Shown here: piece after piece, positions 25,381 to 37,571 of the stretch
Position numbering within the stretch: the stretch's first letter is position 1
Layout: every line of letters starts with the position of its first letter
Made by a program: the position numbers and the translations under genes
Source of the DNA: Gigaspora margarita
Lineage: Eukaryota; Glomeromycota; Glomeromycetes; Diversisporales; Gigasporaceae
NCBI GenBank assembly: GCA_009809945.1
Contig: WTPW01002425.1
Span: 19,427 to 83,426 of the forward strand
Length of the DNA: 64,000 nt
Reading direction: 5' to 3'
Notes under the pieces: model-generated
Told to the model about the DNA's origin: nothing
What the model saw: the letters and a program-made list of their open reading frames with translations, nothing else
The model's database searches: none

Positions 25381-26290
25381 AGTGCAGATTTCTTGAACTA
25401 AGAATTAGATTTGAAATTTCAAAATGTTCACTTTATAAAGATTAGTCATGGCAGAAAAATGTTATAGTCTCATATCACTGACTATTTTCAATCCTTTTAA
25501 TCAAAAAGTGATAGTATTTACATTATAAGGTAAATGGGGGTATTGTGGGCCAGGAGGGTATTATGGGCCAGCCAAATATCTTGTGATCTAGTAATCAAAA
25601 TTGGATAAATTTTATACCATTTGATTCGTCTCATTGAGACGAATTGAATGGTATAAATTTCACCCAATTCTGACCACTAAATCACAAGATATTATCGTTT
25701 ATACAAAATATAAGTTTTTGCATATATTTGATTATATTAGTAAAGTTGCAATTTTTTTGCATATTAACCTTTAACTATCTTGGGATCCCATAATTGGATT
25801 TAAACAATTTTGTGCTTGTTAGAATCGTCTCACTGAGACGGTCATTTTGGTTGTAAAATCACCCAAAACGGACCAGTAGATCAAAAATTATTAGCTATCA
25901 AATAATGGCCTACAATACCCTCCTCCCCTTTAAAATTTAGTTTTTATATTCTATTTATGTACTAATTATTTATATATCTAAAACTATATATGATTTAAAG
26001 ATTTTTTTAAGTAATTTATTCTTTATTAAGCATATCAGATATAGTTCAAATAATAAAAATTGTATAAAAATCTATTTGTTATTAAAAAGTTTTATTAGTA
26101 GAAACTTTAACTGGCCCACAATACCCCTATTTACCTTATAATATAAATTGCTATCACTCTTTAATCTGTATTAATTTCAAACTATCAAAAAGATTAGAAA
26201 TAGTCAATAATTATAAAACCATAACATTTTACTGGCATGAATAACTTATTTTGTTAAAATCTGAATAAGAAACCATCTTTAGTATTTCAA
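25381..26290. mobile_element. Nested palindromic element, GGTAAATGGGGGTATTGTGG ends
   Basis: Inner TIRs run from about 25525 (TAAGGTAAATGGGGGTATTG) to about 26138 (complement). The pairing continues outward to about 25381 and 26290. Two palindromic GTCTC modules sit inside (25624-25644 and 25823-25842), each flanked by GATCTAGTAATC/GACCACTAAATC-type inverted text. No ORF. Confidence 0.65.
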
Positions 26291-26429
26291 TAAAAAGCTT
26301 TTCTTAAATGATTTCACTGCATTATTAAAATAACATTTCTTACCCAATTATAGTTCAACTTCAATATCAATATCCAATATTGAATGTTCAACTAGTGTTA
26401 CCCATCTCTGCTGATTTTTAATATGCTTT

Positions 26430-28025
26430 ATGCTTATCCTTTTTAACTCAAATTCTATTAAAAAAACAATCTTTTACCCAATTATGTGTTCTATTATATT
26501 CTATATTATCAACATTTTGGATATTAACTAAGAATCCTTTTGATTACATATTCATATGACTTTAAGTTAAAATTCTTTAATACAAATATCAATATCTTTA
26601 TTTCTACTTGTTCACTCTTGTATTGTTTTCTGAGGGTTACATGTTTGACACCAGATGTTAGATTAGTTTTCAAATATTTACAATCAAGAATCAAAGAAGA
26701 ATATTAATACTGAGTTAATTCTGTTTCAGTTCCCATTCAACAAATTGCTAGTATATTTTATAGGGCTGTATATTATTGCCAACAGTATAGGTTTGGATTG
26801 GAACAAATTTATCATCAAAACTAGAGTCCTTAAAAATCCAAACAAGTTAGTATAGTGTTCTTATCATCTAAATCTAACATAATCAATATAGTGTTTTTGA
26901 AAAGTGCATCTGCAAAGAGCATTGTTTTTATTGTTTTTGTATATTGTATTTGCTAATCCTTTTCTTCTTCAAATCCAATATTACACCCCAAGCTTCAAGA
27001 AAATCAGTAAGTATATCTAGACAGTATTAAAATAGTAACTACAATAAGAAAACCAATTGGTTTAAGTAATACAAACATTATGCTTATCCTTTTTAATTTA
27101 AATTTTATTAAAAAAAAACAATTTTTTATTCAATTATATGTTCTATCATATTCCATATTATCAACATTTTGAATATTAAGTTGAAACTTTTTAATACAAT
27201 TAGGGCTGTCATTAATCACCTAATTATTTTTTATTAGAGACCTACCTCTTCCCCTTTTTAATATAGATTTGGTCAAGATCCTATATATAATTTCAACATT
27301 TTTTACCCCCTCTCCTCCTAAAAAATCATCTGATTTTTGTCACTCCTCTTATTGATATCTTTATTTTTACTTGTCTACCCTTGTATCATTTTCTGAGGGT
27401 CACATGTTTGATACCAGATATTACAATCAAGAATCAAAGAATATTAATACTGGGTTAATTCTATTTTAGTTTCCATTTAACCAATTGCTAGCATATATTG
27501 TAGAGCTATATATTATGGTCTCAGCTTGCCAATGGTATAGATTTGAATTGGAACAAATTTTTTATTAAAACTAAAATCCTTAAAAATTCAAACAAGTTAG
27601 TATAGTGTTTTTGTAAAGGATCAAAGCTGCTATCACTTACTATCTGAATCTAAGATCAACATAATGTTCTTGACAAGTACACTTGCAAAGAGCATTGTTC
27701 TTGTACATTGCATTTGCTAATGCTTTTCTAATATTATATTCCAAGGTCCAAAGAAATTGGTAAGTATATCTAGATAGCATTGGAATGATGACTATAATAA
27801 AAAAACTAATTAGTTTAAGTAATATGAACACTTGTATATCATATATATTAGGATCTACTATAATTTAGATTCACCAATAATCCAATATTATATTTCAAGA
27901 TCTAAGAAGATTGGTAAGCATATCTAGATAGCACTAAAATAATAACTTTAATATAAAACTGATTAGTTTAAGATAATATGAATATTTGTATATCGTATAT
28001 ATTAGAATCTATTATAATTAAGATC
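26430..28025. repeat. Tandemly duplicated block, possibly LTR-derived (minus)
   Basis: 26430-27080 recurs at 27085-27840 with frequent substitutions: both start TATGCTTATCCTTTTTAA and both contain TTTGA(C/T)ACCAGAT(G/A)TTA. A third partial copy covers about 27840-28025. On the minus strand TGGTATCAAAC resembles the primer-binding site common in Copia LTR elements, so these may be LTR plus leader remnants. No pol coding remains, so this is tentative. A MITE (27203-27348) sits in the second unit only. Confidence 0.45.
27203..27348 (+). mobile_element. Small Harbinger-like MITE, copy 2, with empty-site evidence
   Basis: Flanked by TTA (27200-27202 and 27349-27351). The duplicated unit at about 26577-26600 lacks it (AATACAAATATCAATATCTT), which gives a natural empty site. 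Same family as 5506-5654. Confidence 0.65.
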
Positions 28026-28660
28026 TCGTACCAATGTAGTATAGAATAAAAACAATTTGTCAAATCTGTCTCTCATTATTTTTAAGTCTAAATCTCTAAA
28101 AAATAAAAAATACAGTAAATTTGTTATAAAATAAGATAAAATAATGTATTACAAATTACTTTAATATCTAATTAATATAGGGTTTTACTTAGTAAATGCT
28201 GCATGCTTACTAAGAAAGTTCTTTAAAAAAAAATTGATATCTATAATTTTATAATTAGAAGCTTATGGTATTATTCTATTATTTATCACAAAATATTTTT
28301 AGCTATATATCGATATATAACGCATAGTCATTTTATATCAATTAAAATTAAACATTATAGATCGATTAACTTGTTATAAATTGATATATATTTATGATCA
28401 ATAAATATTATAATTAAAATATAAATCATTATATATTTGCTAATTAATTGTTATCATATTTATTAGTAGTTTCAAAATATTTCAAATATTTTAGAACTGG
28501 AAAACCAAGCTAGATTAGTAGATTTGTAACCTGAATCATACCAAGTGTGCATTGGACTATATTTTCAAAATATTTCAAAAATTTGTATAATGTATCAAAA
28601 TTAATCTAAATTTTGCATTACAAGATTAGATTAGATCTTTTGTTTATAAATTAGATCTTT
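28026..28660. other. AT-rich stretch, nothing recognised
   Basis: Short alternating AT tracts; no gene, TIR or repeat family identified. Confidence 0.4.
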
Positions 28661-29211
28661 TATATTGTTTTTTGTTTTGTTTTGTTTTTTTATTTTCAGT
28701 TTGTTTATTTTTTGTTTTTGTTTTGTTTTTTGTTTTTAGTTTTTTTTTTATTTATTTATTTTTTATTTTTTGTCATTTTATTTGGTACTTAACAAGATCA
28801 CTAGCCCTTTGCAAGAAAACTAACAACTTTTTAGCACTTTGCAAGTACACTAATTAGACTTTACAAGTCTATTCAAACTTCTGGTACTTTGTAAGAACTC
28901 TTCTAAATCTTCAAGAATGCTTTTTTAGAGAAATTATTTAGTTAAATGCAAGTTATCATAAGTTTTTGCAAGTTTTTGCATATTTGTTTTTTTGTTTGAT
29001 ACTTTTTGTTTTTGTTTTTTTGTTTTTTTTTTTAATTTTTTTTTATTAATTTATTTTATTTCAGCACTTTGTAAGAACATGCTTCTTTACAGAAATAATT
29101 TAGTTAGACGCAAGTTTTCACAAGTTTTTGCAAGTTAATCTAGCACTTTACAAATCACAACTTGTTTTTGTCAATTTTTGAATTTGAACTTTTACTTTAG
29201 AAAAATAAAGA
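28661..29211 (+). repeat. T-rich low complexity with CACTTTGCAAG repeats
   Basis: TTTTGTTTTT tracts (28661-28770, 28986-29060) alternate with repeated (A/G)CACTTT(G/A)CAAG(A/T)A units and CAAGTTTTTGCAAGTT. The same unit returns at 29690-29810 beyond an inserted MITE. Confidence 0.55.
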
Positions 29212-29219
29212 TTTGGAGC

Positions 29220-29574
29220 TAGGAATGCATTAGTCCTAAAAAAGACTGGTCCAGGACTGGTCCTGAACTGGGACTGATAAGGACTATGAGACCATTAAAG
29301 AACTGGTCCTGGGACTGGTTCTTGTAATTATAACTGTGATATTTGTATCACCCAATCAAATTTCTTGATTAGATATAATGTAGATCAAATGAAGTTTGTT
29401 TACATTTGACGGTAAATAATTACGTCATTTTTGGCCAATAAAATCTTATGCACATAATTATTAAAGGACTATTATGAGACCAAAGGACCAGACTGAACTG
29501 GGACTATAAACACTATAATAATGGTCCTCTTAGGACCAGACTGGACCAGACTGGACCAGACTGATGCATCTCTA
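29220..29574. mobile_element. hAT-like MITE rich in GGACCAGACT repeats
   Basis: 8-bp TSD TTTGGAGC at 29212-29219 and 29575-29582. Ends TAGGAATGCATTAGTC and GACTGATGCATCTCTA are inverted. Both subterminal regions carry repeats of GACTGGTCC / GGACCAGACT. No ORF. Confidence 0.85.
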
Positions 29575-29825
29575 TTTGGAGCTTCATTTAAATTTTTTTT
29601 ATTAAGTTTGCTTATATATTTTGTTTTTAGGTTTTTCTTTACTTACTTTTTAATTTTATTTTATTTTATTTTATTTATTTCTGGCTTTTTTCAGAACTTT
29701 GCAAAAAAACAACCTGACTTTTCTGGCACTTTATAAGAACACCAACTCTAACTTCTCTACCACTTTGCAAAAACATACTAGATTCTCTGGCAATTTGCAA
29801 AAATACTAACATTTCTAAGAAATAG

Positions 29826-30135
29826 TTTTTTTTTACTTCTTTACTATTTTTAGGAAGTAGTAAAAATAAGTGAAAAGAAATAATAGCTAACTGCGGAGTG
29901 AGGAAAATAAGTGTATAGAGCTAGTATTATGACAAAGTATAAAAGTAGTTTAAAATATTACTATTTTTTATTTTCATTATTTATTTACTTCTTTACTATT
30001 TTTAAAAAGTAGTGGATATGAGCAAATATAATAGTTAAAACAAAAAAGAGAAATAAAGCTAACTGCAGAGTGAGAAAAATAAGCTAGTATTATGTAATAA
30101 AGTACAAAAATAGTTTAAAATATTACTATTTTTGA
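29826..30135 (+). repeat. Tandem duplication, unit about 155 bp
   Basis: TTTACTTCTTTACTATTTTTA, then AGCTAACTGC(G/A)GAGTGAG, then GCTAGTATTATG, then TAGTTTAAAATATTACTATT, occur in the same order twice. Non-coding. Confidence 0.65.
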
Positions 30136-30480
30136 TATTTTTTTTGGGTTCAGTTTTTTTGGTTTTATTTTTTTGTTATTTTTTCATTTTTTTGTAAAAA
30201 ATGTATAATAATATATAATAAAAAATATTTAATTTAAAATATAATGTATAATAATAATAATAAATAAATAAAAATAAAATTTTATATTAAATTGCAAAAC
30301 CTTGTGAAAACTTGCAAAAACCTATAAATATTTAAAAATAAGTATATAGTATAATAGTGTTGATTAGAATTATTATTCATGATTTTTAATCTGATATTTA
30401 TTAATTATTATTAATTATTACCAATTACTATCTTAATCAATAGTTCTCATCAGGGGATTTAAATTGATTACTATCCAATA

Positions 30481-30660
30481 AGGACCCCGAAATATACATA
30501 GATAGGTCAGGTTAATTATAGGGTTACTAAAAAAGGAAAGATCTGCAGAAAAATCTTCAAAAATAAGCAAAAAATTACTATAAATAGAAAAGATCTGCAT
30601 AAAAAACCTCAAAAATAAGCAAACTCATACCTGACCTATCTATGTATATTTCGGGGTCCT
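30481..30660. mobile_element. 180-bp hAT-like MITE, AGGACCCC ends, copy 2
   Basis: Perfect 8-bp TSD ATCCAATA at 30473-30480 and 30661-30668. Inverted ends extend about 32 bp from AGGACCCCGAAATATACATA. Internal GAAAGATCTGCA motif shared with 21488-21667. The perfect TIR and TSD suggest a recent insertion. Confidence 0.9.
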
Positions 30661-30668
30661 ATCCAATA

Positions 30669-32727
30669 ACTGATAAAAATTGATAGTAATTTGTACAAAT
30701 TTTGTGATGTTTGTACTACTTTAGTAATGCATTTATTTAAAAAATTTTATAACTTACTTATACTTTAAAATTTTTAATTTAACTTCAAGTTATAAGTAAT
30801 TTCTGTCACATCTTAATAAAAAAATTCTCTGATTGACTAGCAGATTATTAATTAAAATATTTTTTATATTTATATATATAATTTTGTGCTAAACAAGTTT
30901 ATTTAGTTGAATTAGAAAGATTATCTTAATAAAATTTAGAGAATCTTTAAAAAAAGAATAAATATTTTTTAAATTTTATTATTAAAATAATCTTTTTATT
31001 TTTATTAAGTAAACTTGTTTAGCACAAAATTTTGTATTTAAATACAAAATCTTTTAAAATTTTCTAAAAACTTCTTAAACTAATACTAATCTAAAAGTTC
31101 TACTAATTATTTGTTTATTTTTTTTTTAAAAATAATGATTTGCAAATTTAGCTAATCAAATTAGAAGTAAATATATAAGACACCCATAAGTAATATCATA
31201 TCAAAAGAGAAGAGAAATTCCACAAAATATAATGTTTTTTCTGATAAGTAGAAAAATATAGCATAATTTTTTTATAAATATTTGACTAAATTTTGATCCA
31301 AAGGTCCAAATTGAATAATTTCAATACTATTTGATTTGTCTTGAAAAGAGGATTGAATAGTACCAAAATTATTTAAAAATTATTTTTTTGAAATTTATTA
31401 GATCAAAAATTATTAACAAAATACTATTGATTATCCCTTAAACCGTAAATTTTAGTGTACAAATATAGGTACTAAAATTTTAAATCTTTAGTATCTGATC
31501 TAATTTTGTCAAAATTTAATATATTTAAAAAAAATTTTATAAAATAATATTTGAAAATAAGGATTATAAAATAGTATTATTTATTTTTAGTTTATAAGAA
31601 AAAAAGTAAACTTGTCTATATACTAAAAATCTTACAAATTTGAAAAAAAAATTTAAAAAAATAAAATTTGTCTTTACTCTTTGACAAACTTTTTATATTT
31701 TAATATTTAGCCTTATAATATTAATAGAAGTTTATAAAATTGATTATAAAAAACAATTTTAATTAGTAAAATTTTTAAATTATATAAATAAAACAATAAC
31801 TTTAATTAGTAGCAANNCTCTTTTTTATANACAAAAANATANAAAAATTTNGAAATTTTTAAAAAAATTTCATAGTAAAATTTTAGAATTGGTTAAATTT
31901 AATATTAAATATTTTTAATAATATTAAATTTAAATTATAAATTTTATAAGATATTAATTAAATATAACTTAAATTTTTATTTTAGCTTAGAAATAGGGGG
32001 TACAAGCATAATAAAATTTTGAGCAATTATAAAAAAAAAATTTTAGCGTACAAATATAGGTGCTATATGGTTTAAGGGATATCTTTTCTTATAAAATTAC
32101 TATAAAACCAATAGTTTTTTGTGAATATCTTTTGATTTAGTAATTCAAATAGAATAATTTTAGTATTATTGGATTCATATCATTAAGACCAAAATTATTT
32201 AAATTAGTTCACTTGTTACAAAATATCTAAGTTTTTGTAAAATTTTATATATAAATATATAGATTTTAAATTTTTTTATATAGTCTAAAGGGAGTAAAAA
32301 GCTACTATATAGAGTATATAACATTATTTATAAATGTTCCCTAAGTACATGATAAAGTGCAAGATATGTATTTATTCAATTCTATATTAAATAAAAATTT
32401 AAATACAAATAACTAATAGTAATTATCACTATTTCTATATATAATATAAATTAGGAAAGTACTATTTATTATCTGATTTTTGCTATGAAGGGCTACTCTC
32501 TATCCATATGGGCAGATTTATTTCCACGTGACTATTGAAGATCTGCTCTCTGATTGGCTAATTTGTTTAATTTAATAATAAAAAGTAATACTTACTTTTT
32601 CAAAGCCACCCATTTTTTTTTTAATATAGTGGTATAAAATTTTGTGCTTACCTTCAACAAGACTTTAGCTTCAATGATCCTGCACTGATCCTACGATAAT
32701 TTTTTTTAGGCGTAACTTTTACTAATA
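30669..32727. other. AT-rich palindromic DNA upstream of the fusion gene
   Basis: 30835-31040 forms an imperfect hairpin (TTTTGTGCTAAACAAGTTTA and its complement). 31290-31450 and 32090-32290 contain decayed copies of the GTCTC palindromic module. Several Ns near 31816-31850. No gene seen. Confidence 0.45.
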
Positions 32728-32930
32728 ATGATGGCAAAGAGCTCACCGTGCAAGAATATAGGACCATGTGTGATATGTAGCAAGAACAATGAAGAAAATT
32801 TTCGCAAACTTACACCAAATCTTTTATCTAAAGCTATGAAGAGTCAAGCTGCTCCAAGTTTAAAAGCAGAACTCAAATTAAATGACCAGCTGTGTCAACA
32901 ACATTATAATAAGCTAATAGCATTCGATAG

Positions 32931-34257
32931 CAGTGTTGGCCAAAAATGCGGTCATATGATATTTTTTATATGACCACTAGTCATAATAGTCATATAATGA
33001 TAGTCATATAGGTTTTGTTCATATAAATTATGACTTATTTTTATGACCAATATGTCCATTAGTCATATGACCAATTATGATCTAGTCATATAGCTAGTAT
33101 ATAAAATTACTATATTTTAAATATAAATTGCTTTAGTTTGNGACTNAACNNATTNTTAAAATAATTATATGTATTATNTTTAGGGAAGTGCAGTAAATTA
33201 CGTGATTAGGGTTTACATAGGTCCTGACCCCCCTAGTGATAGGACTGTTGACCAATCAAATTTCATAAAACTCAAAAACGGTTTTGACCTAAAAATAAGC
33301 TACCCCACAATCGACAAAAGTCGCTACATAGTAATGACTAAATTTTACTAAGTAAATTGATTAAAATCGCTTAAGTAAACTTATTCAGAAGGGCAAAATA
33401 CACTTACTACAAAATTTTCATAAACATTAGAGAATTTTTTATTAATTGACTTTTGATTTTTACGTTCGACGGAAAAATTAAAATTTTTTAAATAATATAT
33501 CAACGAACCTAAAAATTAAAAGTTAAATAATAAAAAATTCTTTAATTTTAATAAAAATTTCAAAGTATGTGTATTTTGGTATTTCAAACAAGTTTACTTA
33601 ATCGATAATTATCAATTGACATAGTAGAATTTAGACTTTACTATGTAGCAACTATCTGCGATTACTAATAATCGANTTTGCTTNAATATTATTAGCTGTT
33701 TATACTATATATATATAGGACATGATAGATGGGCGACCCCTCCAGAAAATTACGTGATTTACTGCACTTCCCTTAGGTTTAATATACATATATATCTAGA
33801 TTAGTACATATACTATTTTCTATACCAGTTGGTACTNGCAAGCAAATTGTATAATTATGCAAATATAACAATCATCTTAGCACTACCTAGTAGCACTGAC
33901 AGATTTTTACCAGCATGTGATCAATCAGCACATCAACAAAAGTTTTTAAAGCTTATTTATGTTAGAGTTAGGGTCTATGTTAAGGTTAATAGTTAGAGGC
34001 CCTATTGTAAAATTGCTCAAGAAAAACTTTTTGTTAGAGCACTAAAGGTAGTATAATACTGCAAATTACAAATATGAAAAATAAAGAATATTTGTTTGTA
34101 AAATGTTATATATAGTATAATATTATGAATTTAGCTTTTTAATTGGTTAATTTTTTTAATTTTAGGTCATAAGATCATAATTATCTTTTTATGACCAAAT
34201 AACTTATGACTAGTCATAAAGGTCATATAGGTCATAAAAGGTCATAGTCCAACACTG
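32931..34257. mobile_element. hAT-type non-autonomous element inside the fusion gene
   Basis: Perfect 8-bp TSD TTCGATAG at 32923-32930 and 34258-34265. Ends CAGTGTTGGCC and GTCCAACACTG are inverted; subterminal GGTCATA / TATGACC repeats crowd both ends. No transposase. Contains the Harbinger-type MITE 33183-33772 and, at about 33900-34060, a stretch with TTAGAGTTAGGG and the TTTTTGTTAGAGC core. Confidence 0.9.
33183..33772. mobile_element. Harbinger-like MITE nested in hAT element, 590 bp
   Basis: TSD TTA at 33180-33182 and 33773-33775. TIR starts GGGAAGTGCAGTAAATTACG; the right end is its near complement. Interior is one large imperfect palindrome centred near 33477. No ORF. Confidence 0.85.
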
Positions 34258-35462
34258 TTCGATAGAGATTCTCAAAGTCCATATAAAAAAAAGAAATATG
34301 GATCAAATTTAGTTTGTAGTTCTGATGAAAAGAATACTGAAGGCGAAAATACTAATAAAACTAATGAGCTTTTTAGTATTAATAGTTGTTATCATAGTGG
34401 TATACTTACACCTGAAGACAATAAGAAGGCATTCGAATAGTACTTGAATTCTGCTAGATATGGAAATTCTGTTGGACAATTAAATGTCAGGCATTGTTAC
34501 CAAACGGAAATAGGCGTTTCAAAAGATAACAAAAAGGCATTTGAATGGTATTTGAAATCTGCTGGAAGTGGAAATTCTAATGGACAACTAAATGTTGGAA
34601 ACTGTTACCAAAATAGAATAGGCATTTCTAAAGATAAGGAAAAGGCATTTGACTGGTACTTAAAATCTGCTAAGAGTGGGAATTCCAATAGAAAACTGAG
34701 CGTTGGATATTGCTATCAAAATAGTATAAGTGTTCCTAAAGATAAAAATAAAGCGTTTGAATGGTATATGAAATCTGCTAGTAATGAGCATGAAATAACC
34801 TTCACACCTGCAGCATTTAATAAGAACAATATTAAAAAATAACCTTTTTCAAGCGTGCAATCAACATCAGAGCAACATAAATGATTTGTTGCCTTTGGAA
34901 AAGATATAGAAAAAGGACTCTCAGTGTTAATTGCACAACATCAATTGGTTACAAATGATGAGCAGGCTGCTGCTCACATGCGTAATGTTCAGTTGGATGT
35001 TAATAATGAAATTATTAACTTAAATTACCAACTGCCTAATAAAAAAGTGAAGCTTTCTGAATTAGATGCAATCAATTGAGCATGTGATAAGTCTTTGATG
35101 TCTCAAGATTGCTATCATCAGTTGGCTGCCTTTGAGCCTCAACTTGCTCGGGAACATAAAGTTGCAGCTCAACGAAACGAAATCACAAAACTAATAAATG
35201 AAAAAATTGGCATTTGGACTTTCAGTACTAATGAACAATCAGAAATTACAAATGGCACTTATAGGCCAATCAAATCTATTTTAAACATTCTTTTTCTGAT
35301 TTGGCAACAATCTTCTCTCCCTGTCCTTATTCCAGGAGATACAATGAAATTAAAACTAGGAGGCGATAGTCATAATATAGGTTGCAAGCAAAACCACGTA
35401 ATAATGACTATTTGTCTTTTAAACGAAAGTAACAAGGTTTTAAAATCTGACCATCAATATTG

Positions 35463-35537
35463 GTAAGTTTTATAAATATTTTACAACTTATTGTTTAATT
35501 TTGTGATTATGTAAGTTTTAATTATTTGATTTTTAAG
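35463..35537 (+). other. Intron in the fusion pseudogene
   Basis: GTAAGT donor and TTTTTAAG acceptor, 75 bases. Splicing joins SDHQY to a Cys codon and CLCVGKEKYDTLAKVG in frame, which supports the call. Confidence 0.65.
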
Positions 35538-35916
35538 CATTTGTTTATGTGTCGGGAAAGAAAAATACGACACATTAGCAAAAGTTGGACAAATATTTAA
35601 AGACGAGCTTTTAGATCTTCAAAATAATGGTTTTGTTGATTCTAATGGTATACATTGGCCAGTAGAGTTATATTTTTGCAGAGATTGGAAGTTTATGTAT
35701 ATAATCATGGGTCTAAATGCTCCAAATGCTGACTATTTTTGCCTATATTGTAATTGTGATGCGGCATCTTGATGGAATATGGATCAAGTCTAGGATAATA
35801 CTGGAAATTCCAAATGTAATATCATTATTTATTATATTTGTAAGCATTATTCAGTGCTGTAGTCGATCGTATAGTAATTTGATTAATAAAATCAATTTAT
35901 TTTTAGGCCAATTCTA

Positions 35917-36125
35917 TTTTGATCCAGGTTAAAGTGACCCCCCTCTTAGATTTAGGGTTAGTGTGAGCCGGAATTATATTAATAATAACCAGAATTATGT
36001 TCATGCTGGCTAGGAGGTTTGTTAATATAAAAATACAGCTATTATTAACATAATTCAACATAATTCTGGCTCACACTAACTCTAAATTCTAAGAGGGGGT
36101 GGGGTCACTTTAACCTGGGTCAAAA
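35917..36125. mobile_element. TA-flanked MITE in the fusion gene, 209 bp
   Basis: Ends TTTTGATCCAGGTTAAAGTG and CACTTTAACCTGGGTCAAAA, flanked by TA (35915-35916; 36126-36127). Mariner-type by TSD. Lies just after a predicted acceptor (TTTTAG at 35901-35906). Confidence 0.8.
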
Positions 36126-37571
36126 TAAAATTTCTCTTATTTTTATTTAAGCTGATTTTTCAAAATTAACTTATTTTAACCGATTTGAGCTTGTTCATAT
36201 ATATATCATGCCTGAAGTTGATACCTTCTAAAGTCACACCTGCCTGAAATTAACCTCAGAATTGGATTATATTACATGAGTGGGTCGTTTTAGGCTAGTG
36301 CATCTGAGGTTGCAACTTTAGGCAAATTATAGCTGTTTTCAAAAAGTGTGAATGGCCACAGATCATTATATTATAAGAAATTCCTAGGATTTCTTAAGTT
36401 TTCAAGACTCGTCCTACCAGAATTTTAATTTTTACTAATCTATATTTTGTCACTAATAAAATACATATATGGGATTTTGGCTTGCTGGCCACGTGATCCG
36501 CAGGCATTGGTTCAGTTGCTTCCCTAAAATTCTAAAACACACGGTATGTACGAAGTCAATCTCTTACAATATCCAAGTATTTCACACATGCCACTAACCA
36601 TTAACCATCTATATAAGTGAATCAAAGCCAAGCCTAGTGGTAGGTGGGTGGGTACTTATCGACAAAGCTAGACTAATGTTGAGCTAATAGCAAAGACAAA
36701 AGAGGTAAAACAATTTCCATCTTTACCTCTCTTAAATAACCATTCCTTATAACCTCATACTTACTCAACTATCCATTATCCCTTATCAATACATCATATA
36801 TATCCAACTCTTAAATACATCACCCCTGTCATCAAATACTTAAAACTTATCCATCAATTACCCTGCATCATGGGCCTGGGTTATGGTCTCATAACAAAAG
36901 GATGCCCGTAACTTTTTCATAGCATCAACATTACAGATTTTCTGATTTCCTATATATGTATATCGAAATTGCTTTTCACACGTTTTTGAAAACTGCTATT
37001 AATTTTAGATATAACATATGAGTGCTACTAAGGGAAGTATCGAGGAATTTGAAATTCTTCAAGTCACAAATACTTTGAAAGGTTCTGGTGCTAATTTGTT
37101 TTTGAGAAGAAAAAACATCCAAGAAATAGAAATAGATAATTGGATAACAAAGAAAATGGGGAAATGCTAAAATACCCGATCACTATATTAAGATCACAGG
37201 TATTTAGTAAAAATATCTGATCCATATATGTACAAGCGGAAACAAAGTTTCCGCTCATACCCAATGGCTTAGGATATTTTTATTACAAATATAATTCTCT
37301 TATTGACTTTATGCAATAGAGAACTAAACAGAAAATTCCTAGGATTTCCTGAGTTTTCAATACCGTCCCAATTTTCTATGTGTGTATCGAAATCGCTGTT
37401 CACATGTTCTTGAAAACTGCTATAAATAACTCAATAGGTTTCAAGAAAATTTGACTTAAGACAACGAAACTTGGCTAAGCGATTGTTTAGATCGACTACA
37501 AGTGCTACCAGATTTTTTTCTTTTTTATAATACTCATAATAAATACTAATGTATAAATTTTTTTTAATCAG
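36126..37571. other. Inserted or degraded segment within the fusion gene
   Basis: About 1.4 kb separates two parts of the pseudogene. It holds paired direct repeats (TTCCTAGGATTTC(T/C)T(A/G)AG near 36383 and 37333; TATCGAAAT(T/C)GC near 36960 and 37387) and a C-rich tract (36700-36860). The direct repeats suggest an insertion or local duplication. Confidence 0.4.
37018..37170 (+). CDS. Small hydrophilic ORF, 50 codons, unknown
   Basis: ATG at 37018 follows a plausible acceptor (TTAATTTTAG) and ends with TAA at 37168. The product begins MSATKGSIEEFEILQ and is charged, without TM or signal segment; codon use looks coding-like compared with its surroundings. Not recognised. It could be a short exon of a separate gene or a chance frame inside the inserted segment. 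Confidence 0.25.
   Translation: MSATKGSIEEFEILQVTNTLKGSGANLFLRRKNIQEIEIDNWITKKMGKC

Noticed and set aside
28672-28857. Phe/Leu-rich frame resembling a membrane protein
   Set aside because: Translation of TTTTGTTTTT simple sequence; no coding evidence.
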